A stretch of 64,000 nt of DNA, taken from CAVWUA01 sp963758025. Its GTDB lineage: Bacteria; Planctomycetota; Planctomycetia; Isosphaerales; Isosphaeraceae. The stretch is from assembly GCA_963758025.1 (NCBI GenBank), contig CAVWUA010000006.1:1178001-1242000 (forward strand), read 5' to 3'. Positions 26,201 to 33,910 of this stretch are shown here, one piece after another. Below the pieces are notes generated by a model. The model ran no database searches, was not told the DNA's origin, and was given only the letters and a program-made list of their open reading frames with translations. The stretch's first letter is position 1; every line of letters starts with the position of its first letter. Both the position numbers and the translations under genes were made by a program.

Positions 26201-26298
26201 CCCCGGACGGCAAACCGTTCCAGGAGCTGACCATCCGAGAGCCCCGCCACGGTCCCCTCGCCGAACAGACGTCGAATCTCGTCCCGAACCGTCGTCAT
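23290..26298 (-). CDS. ECF sigma factor fused to a transmembrane segment and carboxypeptidase-regulatory-like domains
   Basis: About 1,002 residues. Residues 30-110 are sigma region 2 (DAFAAIVARHGTMVLSVCRS, EDAFQATFLVLVRRA) and 140-195 are region 4 (LPERYRMPILLCDLHGLTRD, IGCPPGTVAGRLARGREQLR). A single hydrophobic segment at about 255-277 is followed by a proline-rich linker and several carboxypeptidase-regulatory-like beta domains (e.g. LFAGRVVDIEGKPLAGVKIY, DDVPIRGRLLDPEGRPLTGA). This suggests a sigma factor tethered to the inner membrane with an extracytoplasmic sensor-like part. ATG at 26298 has GGAGG eight bases upstream. No anti-sigma gene is adjacent. It converges with the giant protein gene. 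Planctomycete ECFs with long C-terminal extensions are known as a class; the mechanism here is inferred. Confidence 0.88.
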   Translation of the reverse strand: MTTVRDEIRRLFGEGTVAGLSDGQLLERFAVRGDGDAFAAIVARHGTMVLSVCRSVLGPRDEADAEDAFQATFLVLVRRAGSFPLHGSLAGWLYRVARWVARQARIEASRRRARERIAAVRGEVEPPHDPARDEFRRLVHQELAHLPERYRMPILLCDLHGLTRDEAAEAIGCPPGTVAGRLARGREQLRGRLARRGVTSASAWPSALRLSIDDRLRLFPQASHEALTAARGEAVTTAAAHLAARASRGLFAARVPAILALMIALAATGTVTAVLAFRSDPDPRVEPPPTPTRANAPTPKVPAEAQGPIDPDDPATADLFAGRVVDIEGKPLAGVKIYLVPQSASSKDPGEVRAVTADDGRYRFSAKDMTFNALDGLPACRPGLLIADAEGYGPDWVRTWGQTGSSFRSHTDPVKGADLTLTLPRDDVPIRGRLLDPEGRPLTGATVTLAGLFVPWKKDLDAHLEKAKSPQALFAMTDYDRSLSTPEVLPGVTTEVVTDADGRFRLDGLGRERLVRLSVRGSGVVETSIEVMTRDAPDIHARPLGASEALVTYGATFTLTLKPGRTVTGMVRDKAMGTPLADVWVGPGLEAIAALKTGRYPHDTDARGRFALEGISPDRIAPDVLAVPKPGQPYFLARATVNDAGEAVVDCRRGIPFRLMLRDEAGRPVEAEVTYSAVAPNNHFYQLLDKISANAGSPLSRTARQADGSYLGVALPGPGAVLAKTPWKAGNRPAHVDPKAFFAPGKSDWTPQELITTYGNHDTLSVATFYGGAWVNQHDYAAIVLVNPAEDAGSLELSATVVPDRPRQVTLLDPEARPVVGVQTIGLTYHPWDHEPTLRAATIPITGLHPDRVRRIIFIKEDRALIGFLLARGDGIAPYTVRMQPWGAVNGRIVDEQGKPQSQATLSAGTIRKFAAHDDPATGIFPESQTDEHGRFHVERLVPGQSYSASIFLGIGRPGGIAFEGLKLAPGEVRDLGDLRARPASDVNARPRTTVVPPNPGS

Positions 26299-26540
26299 GG
26301 GCGCATCCTCCCCGGTTTCGGAGCCGCCCCACGCACGACCCCATTCACCCCTATCATGGGCGCCGCGCGGATCCTGATCCAACTTTTTCAGTCAAGCCCA
26401 TGGGGCCATGGGGCTGTCGTGCCAGATCGAGGGCGATCGCCGCGCAGCCGGTGATCCACAGGCGTCGTCGGACTGAGCCGGGGACCGGGTCGGCCCGGGC
26501 CTCGAAGGTGAACGACCGATCCCTCACGCCGGTTCCCACT

Positions 26541-26852
26541 CTGCAACTCGTCAGCCGGGCCGAGTCCCGCGTGCTGGAGTGACGGCCGCGATTCGAGGCG
26601 GACGCCGCGGAGGTCGAGCGGCTCGCGGGGGAGTTCCCGCTCGCCTGCTCGACCGGCGACCTGGACGGGCTGGTGGGAATGCTGGACGCCGACGCGGTCT
26701 CGGTCACCGACGGCGGCGGCCGGGCGACGGCGGCCTTGGCCCCGATCCGGGGCGCCGAGCGGGTGGCCCGCTTCTTCGTCGGGCTGCTGCGGAAGGCCCC
26801 GCCAGGCTTTGTCCCGCGACTCCGGCTCGCCAGTTGCAATGGAGTTCCCTGA
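26541..26852 (+). pseudogene. Remnant of an ECF41-type (SigJ-like) sigma factor, SnoaL-like C-terminal part
   Basis: The reading frame LQLVSRAESRVLE, stop, RPRFEADAAEVERLAGEF continues to CSTGDLDGLVGMLDADAVSV, TDGGGRATAALAPIRGAERV and a premature end at ASCNGVP. This is the end of region 4 and most of the SnoaL-like domain that regulates ECF41 sigma factors. The first part of the sigma factor is absent, a TGA interrupts the hinge and the C-terminal end is missing, so this is a decayed fragment. ECF41 genes usually sit beside an oxidoreductase or epimerase they control, and an aldo/keto reductase follows directly. Confidence 0.75.
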
Positions 26853-26972
26853 CGCGAGGAGGATCTTTGAGAAGTCCCGGGGGAATCCGGACCCGTCAGG
26901 GTGGCGAGGAGGATCTCGCCGCGGGGGCGGCGTGCCGGACCGGCCACCGGGGATCACGAGCAGGAGGAATTG

Positions 26973-27815
26973 ATGTCCGACCGTACCATGACCATCGGCG
27001 ATGTGCGGGTGCCCCGCTTCCTGTACGGGACGGCCTGGAAGGAGCAGGAGACCCGGCGATTGACCGAATCGGCCCTCCGCCTGGGCTTCCGGGGCATCGA
27101 TACCGCCAACCAGCGCCGCCACTACGACGAGGCGGCCGTCGGGCAGGCTGTCGCGGACGCGATCGCGGGTGGCCTGGTGGCGCGCGACGACCTGTTCCTG
27201 CAGACGAAATTCACCTTCCGGCCAGGGCAGGACCACCGCCTGCCGTATGACCCCGAAGCCCCGATCGCGGACCAGGTCGAGCAGTCGTTCGCCAGCTCGC
27301 TCGATCATCTGGGAGTCGAGACCATTGATTCCTACGTGCTCCACGGCCCGAGCCGGCGGGTGGGCCTGGGGCCGGAGGATTGGAAGGCCTGGAGGGCGAT
27401 GGAGGCGATCCATGCCAGCGGCCGCGCCCGGCTGCTCGGCGTCAGCAACGTCAACGTTGAGCAGCTCGATCAACTGTGTCGGGAGGCGCGCGTCCGGCCC
27501 CACTTCGTCCAGAACCGGTGCTATGCCGCCCAGGGTTGGGACCGCGACGTCCGCGCGTACTGCGCCTCGCACGGGCTGGTCTACCAGGGCTTCTCGCTGC
27601 TCACGGCGAACCGCGAGGTGCTGGCACATCCCGACGTGGCACGGATCGCCGCCCGCCACGGCCGGACGGTCGCCCAGGTCGTGTTCCGATTCGCACTCGA
27701 GGTCGGGATGGTGCCCCTGACCGGCACGTCCGACCCCGGCCACATGCGGGCCGACCTTGAGGTCTTCGATTTTCACCTGGATCGCCACGAGGTCGACCGA
27801 ATCGGCATCGCGTGA
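26973..27815 (+). CDS. Aldo/keto reductase
   Basis: An NAD(P)H-dependent carbonyl oxidoreductase of 280 residues. The catalytic set of the family is visible: Asp and Tyr in GFRGIDTANQRRHYDEAAVG, Lys in LFLQTKFTF and His in DSYVLHGPS. The C-terminal cofactor region has VPLTGTSDPGHMRADLEVFD. ATG is preceded by AGGAGG with good spacing; an upstream in-frame start adds 24 unrelated residues. The substrate is unknown. It follows an ECF41 remnant, which suggests it was once part of an ECF41-controlled oxidoreductase locus. Confidence 0.92.
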   Translation: MSDRTMTIGDVRVPRFLYGTAWKEQETRRLTESALRLGFRGIDTANQRRHYDEAAVGQAVADAIAGGLVARDDLFLQTKFTFRPGQDHRLPYDPEAPIADQVEQSFASSLDHLGVETIDSYVLHGPSRRVGLGPEDWKAWRAMEAIHASGRARLLGVSNVNVEQLDQLCREARVRPHFVQNRCYAAQGWDRDVRAYCASHGLVYQGFSLLTANREVLAHPDVARIAARHGRTVAQVVFRFALEVGMVPLTGTSDPGHMRADLEVFDFHLDRHEVDRIGIA

Positions 27816-27944
27816 CGGAGGGGGTCGGCACGTCGTGTCACTCCGCGGAGGGTTGGCCTTCGGTACCCGGCTTGACGGGCGGCCCAGGATGCAGGGAAGA
27901 TTGCGGAATCGTCCCACGCCACGAGGGCCAGCCGCTCGCCAGCG

Positions 27945-28030
27945 GGAAGCGGCGAGTTCGAGACCCTCCCCGAGTCGTCGGAGGCGAGGAAGACCACAGA
28001 CGTCACGATGTCGGTCGGCCGCCCGGAATG
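27945..28030 (-). pseudogene. Short SDR (short-chain dehydrogenase) C-terminal fragment
   Basis: On the minus strand a stretch of about 25 codons reads HSGRPTDIVTSVVFLASDDS followed by GRVSNS. This is the G-RPxDI-x-VxFLASDDSxxV block near the C-terminus of SDR enzymes. No Rossmann nucleotide-binding part or catalytic YxxxK is nearby. It ends against the 5' part of the MOSC gene on the other strand. The match is short, so chance similarity is possible. Confidence 0.35.
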
Positions 28031-28048
28031 CCGCACCAGGAGGCTCGC

Positions 28049-28693
28049 ATGAGAGTCGTGTCGCTGAGCGTCGGGCTCCCGCGGGAGGTCGAGTGGGAGG
28101 GCAAGACCGTACTCACCTCGATCTTCAAGCAGCCGGTCGACCGCCGCCTTCGGGTGACGAGGCTCAACGTCGAGGGGGACGAGCAGTCGGACCTGACGGT
28201 GCACGGTGGCGTCGACAAGGCCGTCTATGTTTACCCTTCAGAGCACTATGACGAATGGCGCCGCGAACTGCCCGAGGTCGAGTTCTCCTGGGCGGCCTTC
28301 GGCGAGAACCTGACCACCGAGGGGCTGCGCGAGGACGTACGGATCGGCGACCGTTTCCGGATCGGGACGGCGGAGTTCGTCGTCACCCAGCCGCGGCTTC
28401 CTTGCTACAAGCTCGGCATCCGCTTCGGCCGGATGGACATGCTCAAGAGGATGATCCAGAACGGACGGACCGGCTTCTACTTCGCCGTGACGATCGAGGG
28501 CGAGGTCGGGGCGGGCGACGCCATCGAGCCGCTCGCGCGAGCGGAGGACGATCTGACCGTCAAGGATATCGTCAACCTCTACACTGTGGACGCGAAAAAC
28601 CAGGATCTGCTCCGCCGCGCGATCCAGTCAGAGGCCCTTCCCGAGAGCTGGAAGGGCTATTTCCGGAAGCGGCTCCGGAACCCCGACGCCTGA
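28049..28693 (+). CDS. MOSC domain-containing protein (YiiM-like)
   Basis: 214 residues beginning MRVVSLSVGLPREVEWEGK, with AGGAGG five bases before the ATG. MOSC hallmarks are visible: VHGGVDKAVYVYPSEHYDEW, FGENLTTEGL, IGDRFRIGTAEFVVTQPRLPC with the conserved cysteine, and YKLGIRFGR. The C-terminal helical 3-alpha-type part (LTVKDIVNLYTVDAKNQDLL) matches YiiM-like proteins. MOSC proteins handle sulfur bound to molybdenum or reduce N-hydroxylated compounds; the exact substrate cannot be told. Convergent with the small gene that follows. Confidence 0.92.
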   Translation: MRVVSLSVGLPREVEWEGKTVLTSIFKQPVDRRLRVTRLNVEGDEQSDLTVHGGVDKAVYVYPSEHYDEWRRELPEVEFSWAAFGENLTTEGLREDVRIGDRFRIGTAEFVVTQPRLPCYKLGIRFGRMDMLKRMIQNGRTGFYFAVTIEGEVGAGDAIEPLARAEDDLTVKDIVNLYTVDAKNQDLLRRAIQSEALPESWKGYFRKRLRNPDA

Positions 28694-28709
28694 GCGGGCA
28701 GCAGCCCGG

Positions 28710-28913
28710 TCAATCCTGCCGTCTCATGTCGACGGTGACCGCCCCCGCACCTGGCTCGATGCGCGTGCGCTCGTGGTACTGCTCGTCGGTCAGCGGCGCG
28801 GAGGCCGCGACGAACCGCACTTCGTCATCCTGCGCCCAGCCCGCCAGAAGACGGTGCGAGGCAAAATCGAGCGGTCCACCGCGATGGACGGCAACAAAAC
28901 GCCGGTCTCGCAT
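28710..28913 (-). CDS. Small hypothetical protein (67 residues)
   Basis: The frame starts with ATG behind a good AGGAGG-type ribosome binding site and encodes a protein beginning MRDRRFVAVHRGGPLDFAS and ending GAGAVTVDMRRQD. The N-terminal part, with HRGGPL and LLAGWAQ, recalls the start of small putative immunity-type proteins in planctomycetes. The rest does not follow that family, so it may be a truncated relative. No membrane segment or signal peptide. Confidence 0.5.
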   Translation of the reverse strand: MRDRRFVAVHRGGPLDFASHRLLAGWAQDDEVRFVAASAPLTDEQYHERTRIEPGAGAVTVDMRRQD

Positions 28914-29040
28914 GCCTACCCCCTCCTGCCGTCTGGATTGTCCTCGATTCTATCGAAATCAGCGACGGGCGTTCCCCCTGGGCCGGACTCTCCGCGGGTC
29001 CCGTCGCCTCGCCTCGCACCGCTCCGATTCCTGACGCTCA

Positions 29041-29460
29041 TCAGTAGATCGTCCAGAAGCCAGGACTGATCAGCTCGGCGAGGTTCCCATCCGGGTCACG
29101 GAAGTAGATGCTCTTCGCCCCTCCGGGCCAGTTCACCACGCTCTCGACGGCCACGCCCTTGGATTCGAGGTGACGCTGCCAGGATTCGACGTCCTCGGCG
29201 GCGATCGAGAAGGCGAAATGGTAACCCCCGGAGGAGCCGCCGTGCGGCGGGATCACTCCGCCCCCGCCCGGCACGTCAAAGGGCTCGGTCGTGCCACCCT
29301 CGGGGAACAGGAGCAGGACGTTCCGGCCCGCGACGTCCAGAGCGATCAGTCGCTCACTCTCAAGGAGGATGCCGAAGCCGAAGAGGCGGCGGTAGAACTC
29401 CGCCGTCCGCTTCACGTCGGTCACGTACAGGGCCGTTTCAAGGATTCCGCCGACCTGCAT
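29041..29460 (-). CDS. VOC-family (glyoxalase/bleomycin resistance-like) protein
   Basis: 139 residues with two beta-alpha-beta-beta-beta modules. The first contains LETALYVTDVKRTAEFYRRL and the second GGYHFAFSIAAEDVESWQRH and YFRDPDGNLAELISPG. Metal ligands are plausible at His in GGYHFAF and Glu in NLAELI. ATG at 29460 follows AGGAG; the open frame extends upstream without homology. The substrate is unknown. Same strand as the HEAT-repeat gene upstream, 115 bases apart. Confidence 0.9.
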   Translation of the reverse strand: MQVGGILETALYVTDVKRTAEFYRRLFGFGILLESERLIALDVAGRNVLLLFPEGGTTEPFDVPGGGGVIPPHGGSSGGYHFAFSIAAEDVESWQRHLESKGVAVESVVNWPGGAKSIYFRDPDGNLAELISPGFWTIY

Positions 29461-29575
29461 GGCCTGCTCCTGATCACTGTGAGGGAAACGGCTCGATGGG
29501 GAGGGCACCGTTGCGGCCGTTCCGGTTGACCCTACGGTCAGCCCAGGACGCCTTGCTCGTGGCTCATGGGATGCC

Positions 29576-30545
29576 CTATCCAAACTCGCGATCGAACGCG
29601 GATTGAAGCTTCGGGCTTCCCTTCTCCCGCACCAGCCCCGCGATCCTCTCGCGCAGGCGCGGGTCGTCCTTGTAGATCCCGAGGGCCGCCAGGGCGGCGG
29701 CTGCGTCCGGCTCCGGCTCGGACGCGACGAGTTCGGCCAGGAAGTCGACCGCGGCGGAGCGGCGGAGGATGGCGACGGCCAGGAGGAGATGCCGCTTCAG
29801 TTCGGACGAATGAGACCGCCGCCAGCAATCCGCGAGCGGATCGAGCGCCTCGGCCAGCCGTGACTTGCCCAGCGCCATGGCCGCCGCCTCGCAGGCGATG
29901 GCGTTGCTCGGATCGAGGTATTCGGCCACAAGCGGCAGGTTCTCACCAGCATCAACCGCCAGCAGGCCGCCGAGGCATTCGGAGAAGACGTCGGGGTCTT
30001 TGTCGCCGAGACGAACCTTCAGCCGCAGCACCAGACCCGCGCTCTCGCTCCCGACGGCCCCGAGCGCAACGGCGGCCGCGATCCGCACGTCCTTCTCGGG
30101 ATCGGCCATCGCGTCGACCAGCATCGGCAGAGCGCCGGTTCCTTCGACCCGTGCCAGGGCGACGAGGGCCGCCGCGCAGGGGCGCGGCCGAGTCCTCCGT
30201 CCCGCCCCAGATCGGCTCAAGCTGCACGTGCCTCGCCGCCTTCAGGAAGACGCCGGAATCCTGGTGCTCCATCCGGTCGAGGGCCTGGACGATCGCGATT
30301 TTGGCCCGACAGAGCTTGTCGATCTTGAGCGGGTTGACCAGGAAGCGGTCAAAGGCCGCCTCGAGATCCCCGCCCAGCTCGACGAGCGAATTCTCCCCGG
30401 CGATCCCCGCCGCCGCGGCGACGACCAGGTTCGACCGGTCGCCGATCCGCTTCCTCAGCTCGGCCTTCTGCTCGTCGGTGAGCGTCTGGCCGCGGAGAGC
30501 CCGCAGGGCCGCCAGCTTGTCATCGAGCGATTGGCGGGCTGCCAT
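29576..30545 (-). CDS. HEAT-repeat protein (one frame break)
   Basis: About 322 residues of alpha-helical repeats with alternating Ala/Leu/Asp pattern: LVVAAAAGIAGENSLVELGG, GALPMLVDAMADPEKDVRIA, AVALGAVGSESAGLVLRLKV, LGKSRLAEALDPLADCWRR. HEAT-type solenoids mediate protein-protein contacts. Two overlapping frames must be joined near 30180, where one extra G splits PLRAALVALARVEG. No signal peptide or catalytic motif is seen, so the function is unknown. Confidence 0.78.
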
Positions 30546-30719
30546 GCCTCGCTCCGGAGCCCGGGGAAGGAGGTTTTGCCGAACCGCATCATACCCCCCT
30601 GACGTCTTCCGAGGAACGTCCTCCGCCCGGTCGAATCGGGTATGTCGAGCGGATGCCGTCGAGCCGATCGAACACTGTCAGATCCTGTTCCATGTCGGAG
30701 CCATGCATGCCCCAGGCGA

Positions 30720-31235
30720 TCAGCCCAGCTCGGCGGCCATCTCCGCGAGCCTGGTGACCGTGTTGATGTTGCGCGCCGTGCCGGCTTTGGCGGCGGGGAT
30801 CTTCAGCCTGGACCGGCCCATGCCGTCGCCGTAATGCACGTAAATATCCCGCTTCCCGAGGCGGATCTCCTCGTCGGCCCGGCCGGTCGCCCGCTCCGCG
30901 GCATCGCGGGGAGGCGGTTCGTCCAGGAAGATGACCACCGTCTTGCTGGGCGAGGCGTGCGGGAACGGGTTGTTGGCAATGACCTCCGCCATCTCGGCGG
31001 CGGTGCGCACCAGCACCCCGACGGGCTTACCGGCGTAGGCTTCCAGGGCCGTCTCCAGTGCGGTCTTGACCTGGGCCTCCGACGCCCGGCTCGCGAAGAC
31101 GACGTTACCGCTGGCGATGTAGGTCCGGACCCTGAGGAACCCGGCCCGTTCGCACAGCGCCTTGAGGTCGCTCATCGGCAGCTTGCCGGTACCGCCGACG
31201 TTGACGGCCCGCAGGAGGGCGACATAGGCATGCAT
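30720..31235 (-). CDS. DUF1697 domain-containing protein
   Basis: 171 residues starting MHAYVALLRAVNVGG, the family's typical opening, with KLPMSDLKALCERAGF, RTYIASGNVVF and KTVVIFLDEPP. The function of DUF1697 is not established. An upstream ATG at 31274 overlaps the isochorismatase stop codon as ATGA and would add 13 residues; either start is possible, and the overlap would imply translational coupling. It is the last gene of a three-gene unit with DUF1569 and isochorismatase. Confidence 0.85.
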   Translation of the reverse strand: MHAYVALLRAVNVGGTGKLPMSDLKALCERAGFLRVRTYIASGNVVFASRASEAQVKTALETALEAYAGKPVGVLVRTAAEMAEVIANNPFPHASPSKTVVIFLDEPPPRDAAERATGRADEEIRLGKRDIYVHYGDGMGRSRLKIPAAKAGTARNINTVTRLAEMAAELG

Positions 31236-31270
31236 GGCAATACCGCTCTCGGGCACCGTGTGGGCACGGC

Positions 31271-31807
31271 TCATAGCCGCTCGATCCACTGGTCCGAGGG
31301 CAGTACCTCGCTCAGCAACTGCGCCTGCGCGGTCAGGATCGACCGCTGCAACTCCTCGGCAGTCACCGTGCCGCCGGCGTTCGACAGCGGCAGCGTTCCG
31401 GTGGCGTCGCTCAGGAACTCTGACTTGAGGCCCCGATGAACGGCCTGGCGAGCGGTCGTGTCGCAGCACATGTGCGTCATGTAGCCGGCGATCGTGACCG
31501 TGTCGATCCCGCGCTCCCGGAGCCACTCCTCCAGCGGCGTGTTGGTGAAGCTACCCGGCAGCGACTTCTGAACCAGCAGGTCATGGGGCCGGGCCGCGAC
31601 CTCCGGGTGCAGCTCCCACTCCTTGCTTCCCCTGCGAAAGATTGGCAGATCTTCGGAATGGTGCTGGACGACCACCGTCGGGATGCGGCCCGCCGAGGCG
31701 TCCATGACCTTGAGGATCTGCTCGAGGTGCCCGACCGGATGGGTAATTGGCAGCGCGCCGGTGAAATACTCGTTCTGCACGTCGATGACAAGGAGGGCTC
31801 TGCCCAT
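31271..31807 (-). CDS. Isochorismatase-family cysteine hydrolase
   Basis: 178 residues beginning MGRALLVIDVQNEYFTG. The family catalytic triad is visible: Asp in LLVIDVQNEY, Lys in LLVQKSLPGSF and Cys in GYMTHMCCDTTARQA. The cis-peptide region TIAGYMTH is also conserved. ATG is preceded by AAAGGAGT at good spacing. Likely hydrolyses a small amide or ester such as a nicotinamidase-like substrate; not decidable. Eleven bases downstream of the DUF1569 gene and in one operon with it. Confidence 0.92.
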   Translation of the reverse strand: MGRALLVIDVQNEYFTGALPITHPVGHLEQILKVMDASAGRIPTVVVQHHSEDLPIFRRGSKEWELHPEVAARPHDLLVQKSLPGSFTNTPLEEWLRERGIDTVTIAGYMTHMCCDTTARQAVHRGLKSEFLSDATGTLPLSNAGGTVTAEELQRSILTAQAQLLSEVLPSDQWIERL

Positions 31808-31818
31808 GATTGACTCCT

Positions 31819-32277
31819 TTAGTCGGCCGTCGTCGGCACCGCGAAACTCAGGTGGTGGGCGAGGTGGGCGAGCTCGAACCAGTCCCATTCCTCCCTCGTC
31901 AGCGGGCCGAGGACCCGGTGCGGAATGGCTGGGCCGGGCGAGGCCCGGTAATAGGCGATGGCCTCACGCAAGCCCTCCGCCTCTTCGCGCTCGTCAAGCG
32001 GCGCCTCGGGCAGGACACCCGGCGGGGCGCCGATTCCTTCCGGCAGTGCGCCCGATTCCAGCATCCGCCGCTTCTGCTCCTCAGGGACTCGGTCGGCCGG
32101 ATCGAATGTGGTGGAGGCGGGCAGGTCCACGTGCCGGCGCAGGACGGCCGCAAGATGCTGGCAGATCTGGGCCAGCGTCCAGTTTCCGACCGTCCTGTGG
32201 CCATCCAGGAGCCGCTCGACATCGGGCATGACCTCGTCGAAGCTCTCGTAGCGGAGCACCCGTCGTCCGGGGGTCAT
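31819..32277 (-). CDS. DUF1569 (DinB-like) protein
   Basis: 152 residues starting MTPGRRVLRYESFDEVMPDV. The pattern GNWTLAQICQHLAAVLRRHV and WFELAHLAHHLSFAVP gives the spaced histidines of DinB-like four-helix metal-binding folds, a form common in planctomycetes as DUF1569. ATG at 32277 has GGGGAGG seven bases upstream; a GTG five codons earlier is an alternative. First gene of the three-gene unit with isochorismatase and DUF1697. The enzymatic role is unknown. Confidence 0.87.
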   Translation of the reverse strand: MTPGRRVLRYESFDEVMPDVERLLDGHRTVGNWTLAQICQHLAAVLRRHVDLPASTTFDPADRVPEEQKRRMLESGALPEGIGAPPGVLPEAPLDEREEAEGLREAIAYYRASPGPAIPHRVLGPLTREEWDWFELAHLAHHLSFAVPTTAD

Positions 32278-32424
32278 CACGGCCCTCCCCACCTCCCATG
32301 GTCTTGCGCCCGCTCGGTCGCGGGCGGAGAGGGGCTATTATCCCACAAGATGCTCGTCTCGGCCATCTGAGCCTCCGAGCCGTAAGCCCCGGAGGTCCAG
32401 GCCGTCCTCATGGCCATCCCCGGA

Positions 32425-33839
32425 TCACTCGCCGCCCTGCGGCGCGAAGGGGATCGCCGGCAAGAGGCCCCCGTCGCCCATCCAGAGACCCTTGTAGCCG
32501 CCGCCTTTCCCCTCGTGGAAGAACGACTTCACCCAGACGTCGTGATCCGGCTGGATCGTCAGGAAGGTGATCGAAACCCGGCTGTCGTCGATCCATTCAG
32601 GCGAGATGATCACCGGCACTTCGTAGCGGCCGTCGCGAATCTCAAGCTGACGAAAGATCGTCTCGCGAAGAGGCTTCTGCGATACCCCGACGAAGACCTG
32701 GAAGACCACCTGGTGCTTCTCCGGCTCGAGATCGATCCCGCGCGGGTTCTCGAAGGAGATCGTGAACGCGCCCGCCTCGTTCGGCCGCGTGCGGGCCAGC
32801 CGGGTCTTCGACTCGACGGCCAGTTCCGCCGGCACCGACTCCGGGATCAGCGACGGACCGACGTCCGGGCGGGGCGCGTTCCGCAAGGTCAGCGCGGCCG
32901 TCCTCGCGACGAGCCGCTCGTCGCTCCGCTCCAGCACGTCCGAGGGTCGGAGGCGGTCAGGTCGAGTACGCCGGCATTCCCGGCGACCGGCGTCGCCGTC
33001 CGCCCGTGCACCCCCGGTCCCGCCACGCGGAGGATGAACTGGTCGATGCGGATCTCCCGCTTCCCGAACCAGGCGTGAAGGTCGCCTCCGTCCGGCCGCT
33101 CGAACCGCAGAGCCGCGCTGGCCCAGGAATCGTCCCAGGGCGGCTTCGGATCGGCCTTTCGGACGACGAGTTGATATCGGTAGGTCGTCGGAATGTCCTC
33201 CAGCTCGAACCGCCCCTGCTCGTCGGCGTAAGTCGAGCAGACCACGCTGGATGAGGGCGGCAGTTTCGCCCCATCGAGTGCCACGCTGTATCCGGTCAGC
33301 GGCCGGCCCTGCTCGTCCACCAGCGTCCCCGCGACCCGGCCGGAAGGTCGCATGACGAAGTTCAGTTCGAGCGGCTTGTCCGGCAGGAACAGCCGGTCCT
33401 TGCTGCCGTCCCAGCCCCGGATCGCCTCCTCGTCGGGCATGGCCGGGGCGGCGAGGCAGTTGCCCTGCCGGTTCAGGTTCTCCTCGAAGAGCCCGGGCTT
33501 GTGCGCCGTGATCGTCGCCGCCTGGGGCGTGGCCGCACCGCGAAGGAAGAGGATGCCGGGGCCGAATGCGAGCTCGTAGCGCCCATCCTCGCCGCTGGTG
33601 GCGATTCCGGTGCGCCGGAGCGTCCCCATCCCGCAGTGGGCCCAGATTTCGACACCGGCGAGCGGCCTCCCATCCGGGTCCGTCACCCGGCCGAAGGCAC
33701 GCCATGGCCTGTCCGGCCGCGCCTCCGCCGGGGCGGCCTCCTGCGCCTCGCTTGACCGGGCTGCCGCCACAAGGCAGCCGGCCAGGCCGAGGATCGCCAG
33801 CCATCGAGAGCGAGAAATTGGGTGCGGGGCGTGTCTCAT
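32425..33839 (-). CDS. Secreted carboxypeptidase-regulatory-like domain protein (one frame break)
   Basis: About 471 residues with a signal peptide (RSRWLAILGLAGCLVAAARS, cleavage likely after SEAQ). Carboxypeptidase-regulatory-like beta domains follow: AFGRVTDPDGRPLAGVEIWA and RVAGTLVDEQGRPLTGYSVA. The frame breaks near 32941 where one C is missing (TASDP-SDVLERSDERLV). The C-terminal part continues to FHEGKGGGYKGLWMGDGG. ATG 33839 has GGAGG eight bases upstream. It follows a similar secreted protein on the same strand after 71 bases. Such domains bind or display surface polymers; the function here is unknown. Confidence 0.82.
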
Positions 33840-33910
33840 GTCGGCGCCTCCCTGTTGGTGGCCGCCGGGCAACTGCGGAGGGACCGTCCGAGAGCCCGGC
33901 GGCCATGGCC

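Noticed and set aside
26388..27917. Minus-strand frame of 509 codons opposite the aldo/keto reductase
   Set aside because: The plus strand carries the complete catalytic tetrad and a good ribosome binding site, so the minus-strand frame is a shadow.
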